Assembly (NCBI GenBank): GCA_037200445.1
Contig: JBBCGH010000001.1
Span: forward strand, 5,019,162-5,083,161
DNA: 64,000 bases
Reading direction: 5' to 3'
Origin: Alphaproteobacteria bacterium
GTDB taxonomy: Bacteria > Pseudomonadota > Alphaproteobacteria > Rhizobiales > Xanthobacteraceae
Below the pieces are notes generated by a model. That model saw only the letters and a program-made list of their open reading frames with translations, made no database searches and had not been told where the DNA came from. Numbering within the stretch: the stretch's first letter is position 1; each line of letters starts with the position of its first letter. This document shows, piece after piece, positions 44,468 to 54,221 of this stretch. The position numbers were made by a program, and so were the translations under genes.

Positions 44468-45439
44468 ATGCCCGGCGACAAAGCCGATGTGGTGATGTTC
44501 GGACCGAAGCCGATCATCGAGGACGCGCTGGAGAAGGCCGGCCACACCCTGCACCGCGCCTTCGCGGCTCCCGACCAGGAGGCCTTCATCAGCTCGATCG
44601 CCCCGAAGGTGCGCGCCATCGCGGCCGTCGCGGGCCACGGCCCGGTCGACAGCGCCATCATGTCGCGCTTTCCCAAGCTGGAGATCGTGTCGAGCTTCGG
44701 GGTCGGCTACGACCACATCGACGCCAAATGGGCCGGCGAGCACGGCGTCGTCGTCACCAACACGCCCGACGTGCTCAACGAAGAGGTCGCCGACACGGCG
44801 CTGGGCTTGACGCTCGCCACCGTGCGCCACCTGCCGCAGGCGGAGCGCTATCTGCGCACCGGCAACTGGCCGAAGCACGGCGACTACCAACTCACGCCTT
44901 CGCTGCGCGACCGCACCGCCGGCATCGTCGGCATGGGGCGGATCGGCAAAGCGATCGCGCGCCGTTTCGACGCCATGAAGGTACCGGTGGTCTATCACTC
45001 GCGCCGCCCCGCGGCGGACGTGCCCTACCGGCACTGTCCGAACATCCTCGACATGGCGCGCGACGTGACCCTGATGATTGTCATCACGCCCGGGGGGGCC
45101 GCGACGAAGAACCTCGTCAACGCCGAGGTGCTCAAGGCGCTCGGGCCGGAGGGCATCCTGATCAACGTGGCGCGCGGCTCGGTGGTCGACGAGCAGGCTC
45201 TCGTGAAGGCGCTCAAGGACAAGACCATCCTCTCGGCCGGCCTCGACGTGTTCGCCAACGAGCCGCAGGTGCCGCAGGAACTGATGGCGATGGACCACGT
45301 CGTGCTGCTGCCGCATGTCGGCTCCGCCTCGCACGCGACGCGGCGTGCGATGGATGAACTGGTCGCGAACAACATCATCTCGTGGTTCTCCGGCAAGGGT
45401 CCGATCACCCCGGTTGGCGAGACGCCGGTAAAGAAATGA
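44468..45439 (+). CDS. D-isomer-specific 2-hydroxyacid dehydrogenase
   Basis: The 323-residue enzyme has the family layout: GVGYDHIDAKWAGEHGVVVTNTPDVLNEEVADTALGLTL, the Rossmann motif GIVGMGRIGKAIARRFDAM, NVARGSVVDEQALVKAL with the active-site Arg, and the catalytic His near LLPHVGSASHATR. It resembles glyoxylate/hydroxypyruvate reductases. A clear GAAGGAGAAG ribosome site lies before the ATG. The preceding 238 bases after the ABC gene show no gene. Confidence 0.93.
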   Translation: MPGDKADVVMFGPKPIIEDALEKAGHTLHRAFAAPDQEAFISSIAPKVRAIAAVAGHGPVDSAIMSRFPKLEIVSSFGVGYDHIDAKWAGEHGVVVTNTPDVLNEEVADTALGLTLATVRHLPQAERYLRTGNWPKHGDYQLTPSLRDRTAGIVGMGRIGKAIARRFDAMKVPVVYHSRRPAADVPYRHCPNILDMARDVTLMIVITPGGAATKNLVNAEVLKALGPEGILINVARGSVVDEQALVKALKDKTILSAGLDVFANEPQVPQELMAMDHVVLLPHVGSASHATRRAMDELVANNIISWFSGKGPITPVGETPVKK

Positions 45440-45447
45440 CGCGCAGC

Positions 45448-45498
45448 GTCATCCCGGGCGCGTCGCAGCATGCAATGATGCGACGCAGACCCGGGATC
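45448..45498. repeat. Short family B-like hairpin
   Basis: GTCATCCCGGGCGCGTCGCA and TGCGACGC...CCCGGGATC form a stem of outer CCCGGG and inner GCGTCGCA/TGCGACGC pairs just after the 2-hydroxyacid dehydrogenase, a likely 3'-end structure. Confidence 0.6.
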
Positions 45499-45598
45499 GC
45501 CCGAACTCATTTGGAAAATCTGAGCTTGGAGCGGTTCCGCATCTGCGGTGCATCACTGTCGTGCTGCACCGCGTGCGGGACACGTGATAGACTCCCTC

Positions 45599-46282
45599 AT
45601 GCTTAAATATCTTATCGTTCTCTGTCTCATCGCGACGAGCGCCCTCGCGCAAGCCCCCGCTCCTCCCGCGCCCAGCGACGCCGCGCAAGCGCTGGTCGGT
45701 CCATGGGAGCTGTCCAATCCGGACCGCGACCGGCGCTGTACGCTCACCTTCAAGCTCGATGCCGCGCCGCAAGGCCGCGTCGTGACGCTTGGGCCCACAT
45801 GCGCGGCGGCCTTTCCGGACGTGCGCCCGACCGCGGCCTGGACCATGGGCGGCGACGATGCGCTGAAGCTCGTCGACGCGAAGGGCGTGGTGCTGTTCGA
45901 GCTGACCGAGGTCGAGAGCGGCATGTACGAAACGACGCCGAGCTTTACGCATTATTTCCTGCAGACGCTCGCGGCGACCAACAAGGAACGCATCACCGAC
46001 GACCTGTTCGGCGACTGGCAAATCACGCGCGGACCGGGCCGCGCCATCTGCGATCTCACGCTCGGCAACACCGCCTACGACCCGGACAGCTTCGTGCTCA
46101 CGCTGAAGCCCGGCTGCGATGCCTTCATCACGCGCTTTGCTCCGGTTTCCTGGAAGCTCGACCGCGGCCAGTTCGTGATGATCGGCCTTGGCGGGCAAGC
46201 GTGGCGCTTCGAGGAGAACGAGGCGAACATCTGGAGCCGCATCCCGGCCGCGCGCCCGCCGGTGCTGATGGTGCGGCCTTAG
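45599..46282 (+). CDS. Secreted protein with two AprI/Inh-type inhibitor domains
   Basis: The 227-residue product has a signal peptide (MLKYLIVLCLIATSALAQA) and two similar lipocalin-like modules: ALVGPWELSNPDRDRRCTLTF (about 30-125) and DLFGDWQITRGPGRAICDLTL (about 137-225), each with the W...C pattern of the AprI/Inh metalloprotease inhibitor family. Inh proteins protect the periplasm from secreted zinc proteases; the usual form has one domain of about 110 residues. No protease gene is adjacent. Confidence 0.85.
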   Translation: MLKYLIVLCLIATSALAQAPAPPAPSDAAQALVGPWELSNPDRDRRCTLTFKLDAAPQGRVVTLGPTCAAAFPDVRPTAAWTMGGDDALKLVDAKGVVLFELTEVESGMYETTPSFTHYFLQTLAATNKERITDDLFGDWQITRGPGRAICDLTLGNTAYDPDSFVLTLKPGCDAFITRFAPVSWKLDRGQFVMIGLGGQAWRFEENEANIWSRIPAARPPVLMVRP

Positions 46283-46833
46283 GCTCGCGGTGGATTGTCG
46301 CGACTAGACCCCAGCGTGCTCAGGACGAGGTCAGCCCGCTCCGCCACAGCGACCTTCGGCAGGACAAAGACCTCGTAGCCGAGCGATGGATAGGCCTTGC
46401 GAAGTCGCGAATATTCGGCAAGCGCTGCGTCGAAGCGATGTCGCCGCTCCGGGTCAGTGACGTAGATCTCCCTCCAAGGCGGCGCGAGGAACACACGCCG
46501 ATGGTAACGGTGCGATTGACGAAGCGGCTGCAATGCTGGTTCGCCCGTCAGGTGCTGAAGGGCCGCGGCGGCGTCGACCAAGCCTCTATCAAAAAACACC
46601 CAGCCTTTTCGCGCACTGGCAGAGGCTCGATCGGCCAGAGCCATCGTAACGGCGCGGCGTGCGAAGGCGGCCGCGTCGACCCAAGGAAGTGCCGAGCCGC
46701 CGCCTGTCAGTTCTTGCCTGACGATCCGCCGGCCAGGCTCCTCCACAACGGCGCGACCGCGCCGGCCAAGCTCGGCGAGCAATGCGGATTTGCCGCCGCC
46801 CGAACATCCTGAGATCACGACGAAACGGTCCAC
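46279..46833 (-). CDS. AAA family ATPase (AAA_28 type)
   Basis: This 184-residue P-loop protein has Walker A VVISGCSGGGKSALLAELGRRG at the very start, VVEEPGRRIVRQEL and WVFFDRGLVDAAAAL, as in the AAA_28 group of small nucleotide kinases/ATPases. The GTG at 46833, seven bases after GGGAG, puts the P-loop at the N terminus; a second GTG at 46875 would add 14 residues. It follows a GFA-family gene by 43 bases. Its substrate is unknown. Confidence 0.85.
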   Translation of the reverse strand: MDRFVVISGCSGGGKSALLAELGRRGRAVVEEPGRRIVRQELTGGGSALPWVDAAAFARRAVTMALADRASASARKGWVFFDRGLVDAAAALQHLTGEPALQPLRQSHRYHRRVFLAPPWREIYVTDPERRHRFDAALAEYSRLRKAYPSLGYEVFVLPKVAVAERADLVLSTLGSSRDNPPRA

Positions 46834-46876
46834 CTCGAGGCTCCCAGCGATCGCCGCGCCAACAGAACAATCCACA

Positions 46877-47359
46877 TCAGACCGAAGCAGGCGCGTCCGA
46901 TCGCTTCCTCTTCCCCGGCCGCGTCCACACCACGCCCGGATAGCCCTTGAGCGGCACCAGCCGCTCACCGCCGTAGGCCCAGTCCTGCGCCTCATCGATG
47001 CCGATGTGATAGATCGGCTGGCGTCCGGTGCGGCTCTCGAACAGCGCGCGCGGAATGTTGATCATGTGGCTCGAGCGCGCGCGTTCGTAGATCAGCGGCG
47101 TGCCGCAGCGCTTGCAGAAGCTGCGCGCGCCCCCGTTCGCCTTGTCGTCGTAGCGCGCGATCTCGCGCTCTCCCGCCGTGACGCGGAAACGCTTGCGCCA
47201 GCAGCCCACATAGGTCGCGTAGGCTGCGCCATGCGCGAGCCGGCTCGCGCGGGAATGATCATGCCAGGCCCAGAACGCCGGATAGTCGATCTCCAACGCG
47301 ACGGCGCCGCAGAGGCACCGGCCGGCGACGGTAGCGGGATTGGAGAAGTCGCGTTTCAT
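46877..47359 (-). CDS. GFA family protein (glutathione-dependent formaldehyde-activating fold)
   Basis: The 160-residue zinc-binding protein has the GFA cysteine pattern GRCLCGAVALEI, a central GCWRKRF in place of the usual CSxCR, and CKRCGTPLIYERARSSHMINIPRALF. The ATG shares one base with the LysR stop (TGATG), so it is translated after the regulator. Despite the name, most members have no proven formaldehyde activity. Confidence 0.88.
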   Translation of the reverse strand: MKRDFSNPATVAGRCLCGAVALEIDYPAFWAWHDHSRASRLAHGAAYATYVGCWRKRFRVTAGEREIARYDDKANGGARSFCKRCGTPLIYERARSSHMINIPRALFESRTGRQPIYHIGIDEAQDWAYGGERLVPLKGYPGVVWTRPGKRKRSDAPASV

Positions 47360-48264
47360 CACGAATCTTTCAATGTGGTCGCGCAAGCCTCGCGGACGCA
47401 GCCGCGCAGCCAGCGGTGCGCGAGATCGGCATCGAGCCGCGGATGCCAGAGCAGCGAAATCGTAAAGGAAGGCGTTGGAAACGGCAGCGCGAAGCTGACC
47501 ATCCCGGTGCGTAAACTACCGGTATGGCGCTCCGGCACGGTGGCGATCAGGTCGGAGCCGCGCGCGAGTGCAAGCGCGGCCGAGAAGCTTTCCACGAGGG
47601 TCACGACCTGCCGTTCCGCGCCGAGCATGCTCAAAGCTTCATCGATCGGTCCATTGTCGGGCCCGCTTCGCGAAACGCCGATGTGCCGCCCGCTCGCATA
47701 ACGCGCGAGCGTGACCTTGCCGTTGGCGAGCGCGTGACCCTTGCGTACCACGCCGACGAAGCGGTCATGGTACAGCGCTTGCGTGCGGACCTCCGGACCG
47801 GTCATCGTTCCCACCACGCCGGTCTCGAGATCGACCGAGCCGTCGCGCAACGGGCCTGAGTCGCGGTCCAGCTTCGGCAAGAAGCTCAGCCGTACGCCCG
47901 GCGCCTCTTTGGCGATGCGCGCGACCAGCTGCGGCCCGAAGTTCTCCACGAAGCCATCGCGTGTGCGCAGCGTGAAGGTGCGCGCGAGACGCTTGAGATC
48001 CAGCGTTTCGGCGGGGCGCAACGCCGCTTGCGCATCCTGCACAAGCTGCCGTACCTGCTCACGTAGTGCGAACGCGCGAGGTGTCGGCACAAGCCCGCGC
48101 CCGGCGCGCACCAGCAAGGGATCGCCGGTCGCGGCACGCAGCCGCGCGAGCGCCCGGCTCATCGCTGAGGCACTTAGATTCAGCCGCCTTGCGGCGCGCG
48201 CCACACTGCCCTCGGCGAGCAGAACATCGAGGGTGACGAGCAGGTTGAGGTCGGGCAGCGACAT
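47359..48264 (-). CDS. LysR family transcriptional regulator
   Basis: This 301-residue regulator has the N-terminal winged HTH (DLNLLVTLDVLLAEGSVARAARRLNLSASAMSRALARLRAATGDPLLVRAGRGLVPTPRA) and a C-terminal effector domain. It faces away from an MFS transporter gene, with 124 bases between the starts that contain an inverted repeat, the usual arrangement for LysR control of its neighbour. The start at 48264 gives the family N terminus. Confidence 0.94.
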   Translation of the reverse strand: MSLPDLNLLVTLDVLLAEGSVARAARRLNLSASAMSRALARLRAATGDPLLVRAGRGLVPTPRAFALREQVRQLVQDAQAALRPAETLDLKRLARTFTLRTRDGFVENFGPQLVARIAKEAPGVRLSFLPKLDRDSGPLRDGSVDLETGVVGTMTGPEVRTQALYHDRFVGVVRKGHALANGKVTLARYASGRHIGVSRSGPDNGPIDEALSMLGAERQVVTLVESFSAALALARGSDLIATVPERHTGSLRTGMVSFALPFPTPSFTISLLWHPRLDADLAHRWLRGCVREACATTLKDS

Positions 48265-48304
48265 GGCGCGACCATAACGCAATTCCGCCGATATGTGGCG
48301 TCAA

Positions 48305-48332
48305 ACGCACGGATAAAGTGCAAATCGTGCGT
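48305..48332. promoter_or_regulatory. Inverted repeat between LysR and MFS genes (candidate operator)
   Basis: ACGCACG and CGTGCGT face each other across 14 bases, in the divergent intergenic region. Spacing and position fit a LysR-type binding site, but the core T-N11-A was not used to prove it. Confidence 0.5.
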
Positions 48333-48388
48333 GTTCCGCCATGCCGGCCGCGAGTCTAGCTTCCGGGCAGCAATCCCGGAGCACGCCA

Positions 48389-49777
48389 ATGACAGATATC
48401 GCAGTCGCACAGGCCGATGCCCGCTCGGCACGCGGCGCGCTCGCAAGCCTCTCCCTCGCCATGCTGCTGTCCACACTCGGCACCAGCATCGCAAACGTCG
48501 CCCTGCCGACATTGACTGAGACGTTCGGTGCCAGCTTCCAGACTGTGCAGTGGGTCGTACTCGCCTATCTCCTTGCCATCACGACGCTGGTCGTTGGCGC
48601 CGGCCGGCTCGGCGACATTGTCGGGAGCCGGCGGTTGCTGATCGCGGGTTTTGCGGTGTTCACGGCGGGCTCCGCATTCAGCAGCGCAGCACCCACGCTC
48701 GAATGGCTGATCGCTGCTCGCGCCGTGCAGGGTATTGGTGCAGCGGTCATGATGTCGCTCTCGCTGGCGCTGGTCGGTGCGACGGTTCCGAAGGAGCGAA
48801 CCGGCAGCGCGATGGGCCTTCTCGGAACCATGTCGGCCATCGGTACCGCCCTCGGGCCCTCGCTCGGCGGCGTCCTGATTGCGGCCTTCGGCTGGCACGC
48901 GATTTTCTTCGTCAGCGTGCCGCTTGGGCTCGTCGCGCTGCTGTTGGCCTTTCGCTATCTGCCTGCCGATAGCGGCACGGTGGACAAGCGCTTCGACATC
49001 ATCGGCACGCTCGTGCTCGCGCTCACGCTCGCGGCCTATGCACTTGCAATGACGATCGGACGCGGCCAGTTCGGGCCGTTCAATGCTGCTCTGCTGCTGG
49101 CGTCCGCCGCAGGTGCCGCATTGTTCATCTACGCCGAGACAAAAGTCCCCGCCCCGCTGATCTCCCTCGCAATGGTCCGCGATCCCGCGCTACGCGGGAG
49201 TCTTGCGATGAGCGCGCTGGTCTCGACCGTTTTGATGGGAGCCTTCATCGTCGGCCCCTTCTACCTGTCACACGCGCTCGGGCTTGGGGCCGCGCTGGTT
49301 GGCGCTGTCGTATCCGCCGGGCCCATCGTTGTTGCGTTGACCGGCATTCCGGCCGGCCGGCTTGTGGATCGCTTCAGCGCACCGCGCATCACCGTCGCCG
49401 GGCTGGCCGGGATAACCTTCGGCTGCTTCACGATGTCCGCTATTCCTGAGACTCTCGGGATTCCTGGATACGTTGCGCCGCTCGTCATCATGGCGGCCGG
49501 CTACGCGCTGTTCCAGACCGCCAACAACACCGCTGTCATGGCAGAGGTTAGCGCCGGAGAGCGCGGGTTGGTCTCCGGCCTGCTCACGCTCGCGCGCAAT
49601 CTTGGACTTGTCACCGGCGCTTCCGCCATAGGCGCTGTGTTCGCCTTTGCGTCCGGAGATGTCACGGCCGCAACGCCGCAAGATGTTGCGGCGGGCATGC
49701 GTATCACCTTCGCGGTCTCGGGTGCGCTAAGTCTCATTGCGCTCGGGATTGCGACTAGATCAGCCGCAGCCCCTTGA
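48389..49777 (+). CDS. MFS transporter, DHA2-like drug exporter
   Basis: This 462-residue permease has about fourteen helices, with the early motif [25 protein letters not shown], the loop [16 protein letters not shown] (motif A), and [18 protein letters not shown] (motif C-like). It is probably a proton-driven exporter of toxic compounds, controlled by the adjacent LysR protein. GGAG eight bases upstream fixes the start. Its end overlaps the convergent radC gene by 23 bases. Confidence 0.93.
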   Translation: MTDIAVAQADARSARGALASLSLAMLLSTLGTSIANVALPTLTETFGASFQTVQWVVLAYLLAITTLVVGAGRLGDIVGSRRLLIAGFAVFTAGSAFSSAAPTLEWLIAARAVQGIGAAVMMSLSLALVGATVPKERTGSAMGLLGTMSAIGTALGPSLGGVLIAAFGWHAIFFVSVPLGLVALLLAFRYLPADSGTVDKRFDIIGTLVLALTLAAYALAMTIGRGQFGPFNAALLLASAAGAALFIYAETKVPAPLISLAMVRDPALRGSLAMSALVSTVLMGAFIVGPFYLSHALGLGAALVGAVVSAGPIVVALTGIPAGRLVDRFSAPRITVAGLAGITFGCFTMSAIPETLGIPGYVAPLVIMAAGYALFQTANNTAVMAEVSAGERGLVSGLLTLARNLGLVTGASAIGAVFAFASGDVTAATPQDVAAGMRITFAVSGALSLIALGIATRSAAAP

Positions 49778-50462
49778 GGCTCGCGTGCCCGTCCTTGCCG
49801 ACGATGATGTGGTCGTAGAGCTGCACGCCGAGCGGCTTGGCGATGGTCGCGACCTGCTTGGTCATCTCGATGTCGGCGGACGAGGGCGTCGGGTCGCCGG
49901 AAGGATGATTATGCACCAGAATGATCGCGGTCGCCGAGAGCTCGAGTGCGCGTTTGACCACCTCGCGCGGATAGACCGGGGTGTGGTCGATCGTGCCCTG
50001 CTGCTGCACCTCGTCGGCGATCAGCTGGTTGCGCTTGTCGAGAAACAGGATGCGGAATTGCTCCTTCTCGGCGAAGGCCTGCGCGGTGCGGCAATAATCG
50101 AGCACCGAAGACCATGACGAGAGCACCGGGCGCTTGCGCACCTGCCCCTTGGCGAGGCGCTGCGCGGCGGCGGCGACGATCTTGAATTCGGTGACCGCCG
50201 CCTCACCCAGCCCGCCGACCTCCTTCAGCCGCTCGGGCGGCGCCGAAATGACCTCGGCGAACGAGCCGAATTTATCGAGCAGCGCCTTGGCGAGCGGCTT
50301 CACGTCGCGCTGCGGGATCGCCCGGAATAGGATGAGCTCCAGCATCTCGTAGTCGGCGAGCGCGTCGGAGCCAGCCTCGCGGAAACGGGCGCGCAGCCGG
50401 TCGCGATGGCCATGAAAATGCGGCGGCGCTTCGGCGAGGCCCGAATTGCGTTTCTGCGGCAT
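49755..50462 (-). CDS. radC: RadC/JAB-domain DNA repair protein
   Basis: This 235-residue protein has an N-terminal helix-hairpin-helix-like region ([32 protein letters not shown]) and the C-terminal MPN/JAB metal domain with [22 protein letters not shown]. Historical links to recombination repair are weak, but the family is ubiquitous. It follows the map gene by 50 bases, a common alphaproteobacterial neighbourhood. Confidence 0.94.
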   Translation of the reverse strand: MPQKRNSGLAEAPPHFHGHRDRLRARFREAGSDALADYEMLELILFRAIPQRDVKPLAKALLDKFGSFAEVISAPPERLKEVGGLGEAAVTEFKIVAAAAQRLAKGQVRKRPVLSSWSSVLDYCRTAQAFAEKEQFRILFLDKRNQLIADEVQQQGTIDHTPVYPREVVKRALELSATAIILVHNHPSGDPTPSSADIEMTKQVATIAKPLGVQLYDHIIVGKDGHASLKGLRLI

Positions 50463-50512
50463 GCCGACAGCATGCCCGGAATAGCGGACTTTGCAATCGG
50501 CGCGCGAGCGAC

Positions 50513-51331
50513 TCAGTACGGCGGCTTGTGCCGCCCGGCCGGGGAAATGGTGAACACCTCGACGCCATCGGCCGTCACGCCCACGGTGTGCTCGAACTGC
50601 GCCGAGAGCGAGCGGTCGCGCGTCACGGCGGTCCAGCCGTCGGACAGAACTTTGACGTGCGGGCGGCCGAGATTGATCATCGGCTCGATCGTGAACAGCA
50701 TGCCGGGCTTGAGCACGATGCCCTCCCCGGCGCGGCCGATGTGCACAATGTTCGGCTCATCGTGGAACAGGCGGCCCAGTCCGTGGCCGCAGAAGTCGCG
50801 CACCACGCTCATATGCTGGGGCTCGACGAAGCTCTGGATCGCGGCACCGATGTCGCCGGTGGTGCGGCCGGGCTTCACCGCCGCGATCCCGCGCATCATC
50901 GCCTCGTAGGTCACCTCGATCAGCCGCTCGGCTTTGCGCGGGATGTTCCCAACCGGATACATGCGGCTCGAGTCGCCATGCCAGCCGTCCAGAATCAGCG
51001 TCACGTCGATGTTGACGATGTCGCCTTCCTTGAGCGGCTTCTCGTTCGGGATGCCATGGCAGACCACATGATTGATCGACGTGCAGGTCGACTTGTTGTA
51101 GCCGCGATACATCAAGGTCGCGGGCCGCGCGCCGTGATCCATCGCAAAGTCGAACACGAACTTGTCGATCGCCTCGGTCGGCAGCCCCGGCTTTATTACG
51201 TCACAGAGCTGGTCGAGGCACTCGGCCACGAGTTGGCCGGCCTTGCGCATGCCGGGAAGTGCCTCCGGGCCGTAGAGCTTGATCTGTCCGGTCTTGCGCA
51301 GCGGCGCAAAGGCGGCATCAATGTAGTTCAT
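50513..51331 (-). CDS. map: Methionine aminopeptidase, type I
   Basis: The 272-residue enzyme removes N-terminal Met from nascent proteins. The five metal ligands are seen in [19 protein letters not shown] (two Asp), [12 protein letters not shown] (His), FTIEPMIN (Glu) and AQFEHTVGV (Glu), with the conserved HG in [12 protein letters not shown]. Length is typical of the form with a short N-terminal extension. It is essential in most bacteria. Confidence 0.96.
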   Translation of the reverse strand: MNYIDAAFAPLRKTGQIKLYGPEALPGMRKAGQLVAECLDQLCDVIKPGLPTEAIDKFVFDFAMDHGARPATLMYRGYNKSTCTSINHVVCHGIPNEKPLKEGDIVNIDVTLILDGWHGDSSRMYPVGNIPRKAERLIEVTYEAMMRGIAAVKPGRTTGDIGAAIQSFVEPQHMSVVRDFCGHGLGRLFHDEPNIVHIGRAGEGIVLKPGMLFTIEPMINLGRPHVKVLSDGWTAVTRDRSLSAQFEHTVGVTADGVEVFTISPAGRHKPPY

Positions 51332-51391
51332 GGAGAAATGGCTCGATTCAGGGGCAATTTAGTCATTGACGAGCATGACGCAAGCGAGCTT

Positions 51392-51511
51392 GTCATTCCG
51401 GGGCGCCGCCCAGCGGCGAGCCCGGAATCCATAACCACCGGCAGATCGAAATTGCACGATTCGTGGTTATGGGTTCCGGGCTCCGCCCTTCGGGGGGGGC
51501 CCCGGAACGAC
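51392..51511. repeat. Intergenic palindromic repeat, family B copy 2
   Basis: The 120-base element starts GTCATTCCGGGGCGCCGCCC, has arms GGAATCCATAACCACC and GTGGTTATGGGTTCC, and ends CCCCGGAACGAC. It lies between map and the epimerase gene, matching copy 1 in layout. Confidence 0.8.
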
Positions 51512-51519
51512 CGCGTGTG

Positions 51520-52503
51520 CTACGCCGCGATCTTGCCGCCCAGTTCCTCGTCGATATGCACGCGGATGATGTCCTCGAACGTATCCTCGACCTTGAAGCC
51601 GAGCGAACGCGCGCGCCGCGCGTCGAACCGTGTCGGCCAGCCCGACACGATCTTCATGATGGTGGCGTCCGGCTCGCGGCGGATGCGCGCCACCACGGCC
51701 TCGCCCGCGACGCGGCGCAGCGCCGCGATCTGCTCGCCGACCGTGCAGGCGACGCCCGGCATGGTGAGATTGATGCGCGGCCCGAGTTGCTCGCGCGTGA
51801 GCGACGCCGCATGCACCAGGAAGCCCGCCGCCGAGCGCGGGCTTGCGTGCCAGTGCATCACGCTCTCCTCGACCGGCAGCACGGCCTCCTTGCCGGCAAG
51901 CGGCTCACGGATGATGTTGGAGAAAAAGCCCGAGGCCGCCTTGTTCGGCGTCCCAGGCCGCACGCAGATCGTCGGCAGCCGGATGCCGACGCCGTCGAGG
52001 AAGCCCTTGCGGGTGTAATCCATCAGGAGAAGCTCGCAGATGCCCTTCTGCGCACCGTAGGAGGTGAGCGGCGTGTGAAAAAAGTCGTCCGGGATTTCGC
52101 TCGGGAACGGCGAACCGAACACCGCGATCGAAGAGGTGAACACGAGCTTGGGATGGTAGCCGCCCCCCGCGCAGCGGATCGCCTCGAGCAGATAGTGAAA
52201 GGGCACGAGGTTGATGCGGTAGCCCTTCTCGAAATCGGCCTCCGCCTCGCCCGAGACGACCGCCGCCAGATGGAAGATCGCATCGGGGCGGCCCGCCACC
52301 AGCTTGCGTCCCGCATCCTCGCGGGAAACATCGAGCGCGTAGGCGTCCACCTTGCCGGAGAAACCAGCCGGCGCCGTTGGCGTCACGACGTCGACCAGTG
52401 TGAGCTTGTCGACCGGCCTGCCGTTGAGCCCCCCGTCGGCGACGAGACGCTCGGTCAGCTTGCGCCCGACCATGCCGGCCGCGCCGGTGATGAGAATGTG
52501 CAT
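51520..52503 (-). CDS. denD: D-erythronate dehydrogenase-like NAD-dependent epimerase/dehydratase
   Basis: This 327-residue extended SDR has MHILITGAAGMVGRKLTERLV at the N terminus, FHLAAVVSGEAEADFEKGYRIN, and the catalytic region SSIAVFGSPFPSEIPDDFFHTPLTSYGAQKGICE with Tyr-x3-Lys. The sequence style matches DenD, which oxidises D-erythronate in four-carbon acid-sugar breakdown. The other Den/Otn genes are not in this window, so the role is by family only. The start at 52503 removes about 50 shadow codons. Confidence 0.88.
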   Translation of the reverse strand: MHILITGAAGMVGRKLTERLVADGGLNGRPVDKLTLVDVVTPTAPAGFSGKVDAYALDVSREDAGRKLVAGRPDAIFHLAAVVSGEAEADFEKGYRINLVPFHYLLEAIRCAGGGYHPKLVFTSSIAVFGSPFPSEIPDDFFHTPLTSYGAQKGICELLLMDYTRKGFLDGVGIRLPTICVRPGTPNKAASGFFSNIIREPLAGKEAVLPVEESVMHWHASPRSAAGFLVHAASLTREQLGPRINLTMPGVACTVGEQIAALRRVAGEAVVARIRREPDATIMKIVSGWPTRFDARRARSLGFKVEDTFEDIIRVHIDEELGGKIAA

Positions 52504-52571
52504 TGGCGATCCTCTCCCGAGTTTCTCTTCACCCAGAGAGTTACACCGCGCGCGGGGCGAGGGAAAAGAGG

Positions 52572-53327
52572 CTAGTTCACCCGCGAGAAGAAGCGCGAGA
52601 GGCGCAGGCCCGACGGCCAGGTCCACACCGGGTCGTGGCGCACGATCGGATCCCACGAGCCGATGATCGCATCGACGCGGCCGACGAGGTTCTCGACCGG
52701 CACGAAGCCGACGCCGCCGGCCATGGGGGCGAGGCGGCTGTCCGCGGAATCGTCGCGATTGTCGCCCATCACGAAGATCTGGTCCTGCCCAACGACGAAC
52801 TCTTGCGTGTTATCGAGTTCGCCATCCCACCGCAGCTTGAAGATCGGGTGCTCGCGGCCGTTGAGCGTCTCGATGAAACGCGGCGCGGTCAGAACGCCGT
52901 TCTCGGTCTCCATCTGACCGACGCCGGCGCGCTGCAGCGGCGCCATCTTGCCGTTGAGCCAAAGCCGGCCTTCGCGCATCTGCACCCGGTCGCCGGGCAG
53001 GCCGACGACTCGCTTCACGTAGGTCTGGCTCGGATCGCGCGGCAGGCGGAACACTACGACATCGCCACGCTGCGGCAGCTTGCCGAGCAGGCGCTCGGTC
53101 GAGGCGGGCGCGAGCGGCACCGGCAGCGAATAGCGGCTGTATCCGTACGGGAACTTGGTGACGAGCAACTGGTCGCCGATCAGGAGGCTCGGCAGCATCG
53201 AGCCCGAAGGCACGTAATAGGCTTCGGCCGCGACCGTCTTGGTCAGCAGCACGATGGCGATGACAACGGCAAACTGGCCGAGCGCGCCGACAATACCGCC
53301 GCGTTCTTGCTTCTTGTCCGCATCCAT
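52572..53327 (-). CDS. lepB: Signal peptidase I
   Basis: This 251-residue membrane protease cleaves secretory signal peptides. One N-terminal helix (about 13-33) precedes the catalytic S43 in YYVPSGSMLPSLLIGD, and general base K105 sits in QTYVKRVVGLPGDRV; FVMGDNRDDSADSR closes the site. The usual lepB-rnc neighbourhood is absent, so this may be a second copy. GGAGACAGCCC lies before the ATG. Confidence 0.94.
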   Translation of the reverse strand: MDADKKQERGGIVGALGQFAVVIAIVLLTKTVAAEAYYVPSGSMLPSLLIGDQLLVTKFPYGYSRYSLPVPLAPASTERLLGKLPQRGDVVVFRLPRDPSQTYVKRVVGLPGDRVQMREGRLWLNGKMAPLQRAGVGQMETENGVLTAPRFIETLNGREHPIFKLRWDGELDNTQEFVVGQDQIFVMGDNRDDSADSRLAPMAGGVGFVPVENLVGRVDAIIGSWDPIVRHDPVWTWPSGLRLSRFFSRVN

Positions 53328-53417
53328 GGGCTGTCTCCGGGTGGAACCCTACCACAGCTAATATCAAGGCGGCGGAATTGCGACTGTTCCTGCACGCCGT
53401 GCATCACGAACCGGTGC

Positions 53418-53441
53418 ACCCTCCCTTGAAGAAGGGAGGGT
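53418..53441. terminator. Perfect hairpin beyond the SDR gene
   Basis: ACCCTCCCTT and AAGGGAGGGT form a ten-pair stem with a GAAG loop, two bases after the SDR stop on the minus strand. No T-run follows, so it may be a stabilising 3' hairpin or a dispersed repeat rather than a true terminator. Confidence 0.55.
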
Positions 53442-53442
53442 C

Positions 53443-54207
53443 TCACAGCGCAAACCCGCCGTCGGCGAGGTGAATCTGCCCCGTCGTATAGCTCGACTCG
53501 TCCGAGGCGAGGTAGACCGCGAGCGCCGCGATCTCCTGCGCGGTGCCGAGCCGGCCCATCGGCTGGCGGTTGATGAAATCCTGCCGCACCGCCTTTTCGG
53601 GACGGCCGGTGTTCTTCGCCAGCGTCGCGATGCGGTCGTCGAGCGAGGGGCTCTCGATCGTGCCGGGGCAGATCGCATTCACCCGGATGCCCTGCTTGAT
53701 GAAATCGGCGGCGACCGACTTGGTCAGGCCGACGACGGCGGCCTTCGTCGTCCCGTACACATAGCGGAACGGGATGCCGCGCACCGACGAGGCGCCCGAC
53801 GCGATGTTGATGATCGAGCCTTTCTTCCTCTTCAACATGCCCGGCAGAGCGGCCTTGATGGTGCGGTCCATCGAGCGGACGTTGAGGTCGAAGGCAAAAT
53901 CCCATTCCTGGTCGGTCGACGTCAGCACCGTGTTGTGGTGCACGTAGCCCGCCGCGTTCACCAGCACGTCGATGGGCCCGACTTTTTTACTCATCTCCCG
54001 GACCAGCGCATTCACGTCGGCGGTGGAGCGCGCATCGAGCTTCGCCACCGTCGCGCCCTTCAGGCCCTTCAGTTTTTTGAGATCGACATCGGTCGCGATC
54101 ACCTTCGCGCCTTCGGCGACGAACGCCGCCGCGATGGCGCGCCCGATCCCCTGCCCCGCCGCCGTCACCAGCGCGATTTTGCCTTTGAGGTCTTCCCGCC
54201 AAACCAA
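53443..54207 (-). CDS. SDR family oxidoreductase
   Basis: This 254-residue short-chain dehydrogenase has KIALVTAAGQGIGRAIAAAF, DVLVNAAGYVHH, the catalytic Ser region NIASGASSVRG and YGTTKAAVVGLTKS (Tyr-x3-Lys). The motif CPGTIESPSLDDRI resembles 3-hydroxybutyrate dehydrogenase 2 and 2-keto-3-deoxy-fuconate dehydrogenases. It follows the GNAT gene by 14 bases and ends a four-gene run. Confidence 0.92.
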   Translation of the reverse strand: MVWREDLKGKIALVTAAGQGIGRAIAAAFVAEGAKVIATDVDLKKLKGLKGATVAKLDARSTADVNALVREMSKKVGPIDVLVNAAGYVHHNTVLTSTDQEWDFAFDLNVRSMDRTIKAALPGMLKRKKGSIINIASGASSVRGIPFRYVYGTTKAAVVGLTKSVAADFIKQGIRVNAICPGTIESPSLDDRIATLAKNTGRPEKAVRQDFINRQPMGRLGTAQEIAALAVYLASDESSYTTGQIHLADGGFAL

Positions 54208-54221
54208 CCTCCTTTTGATTT

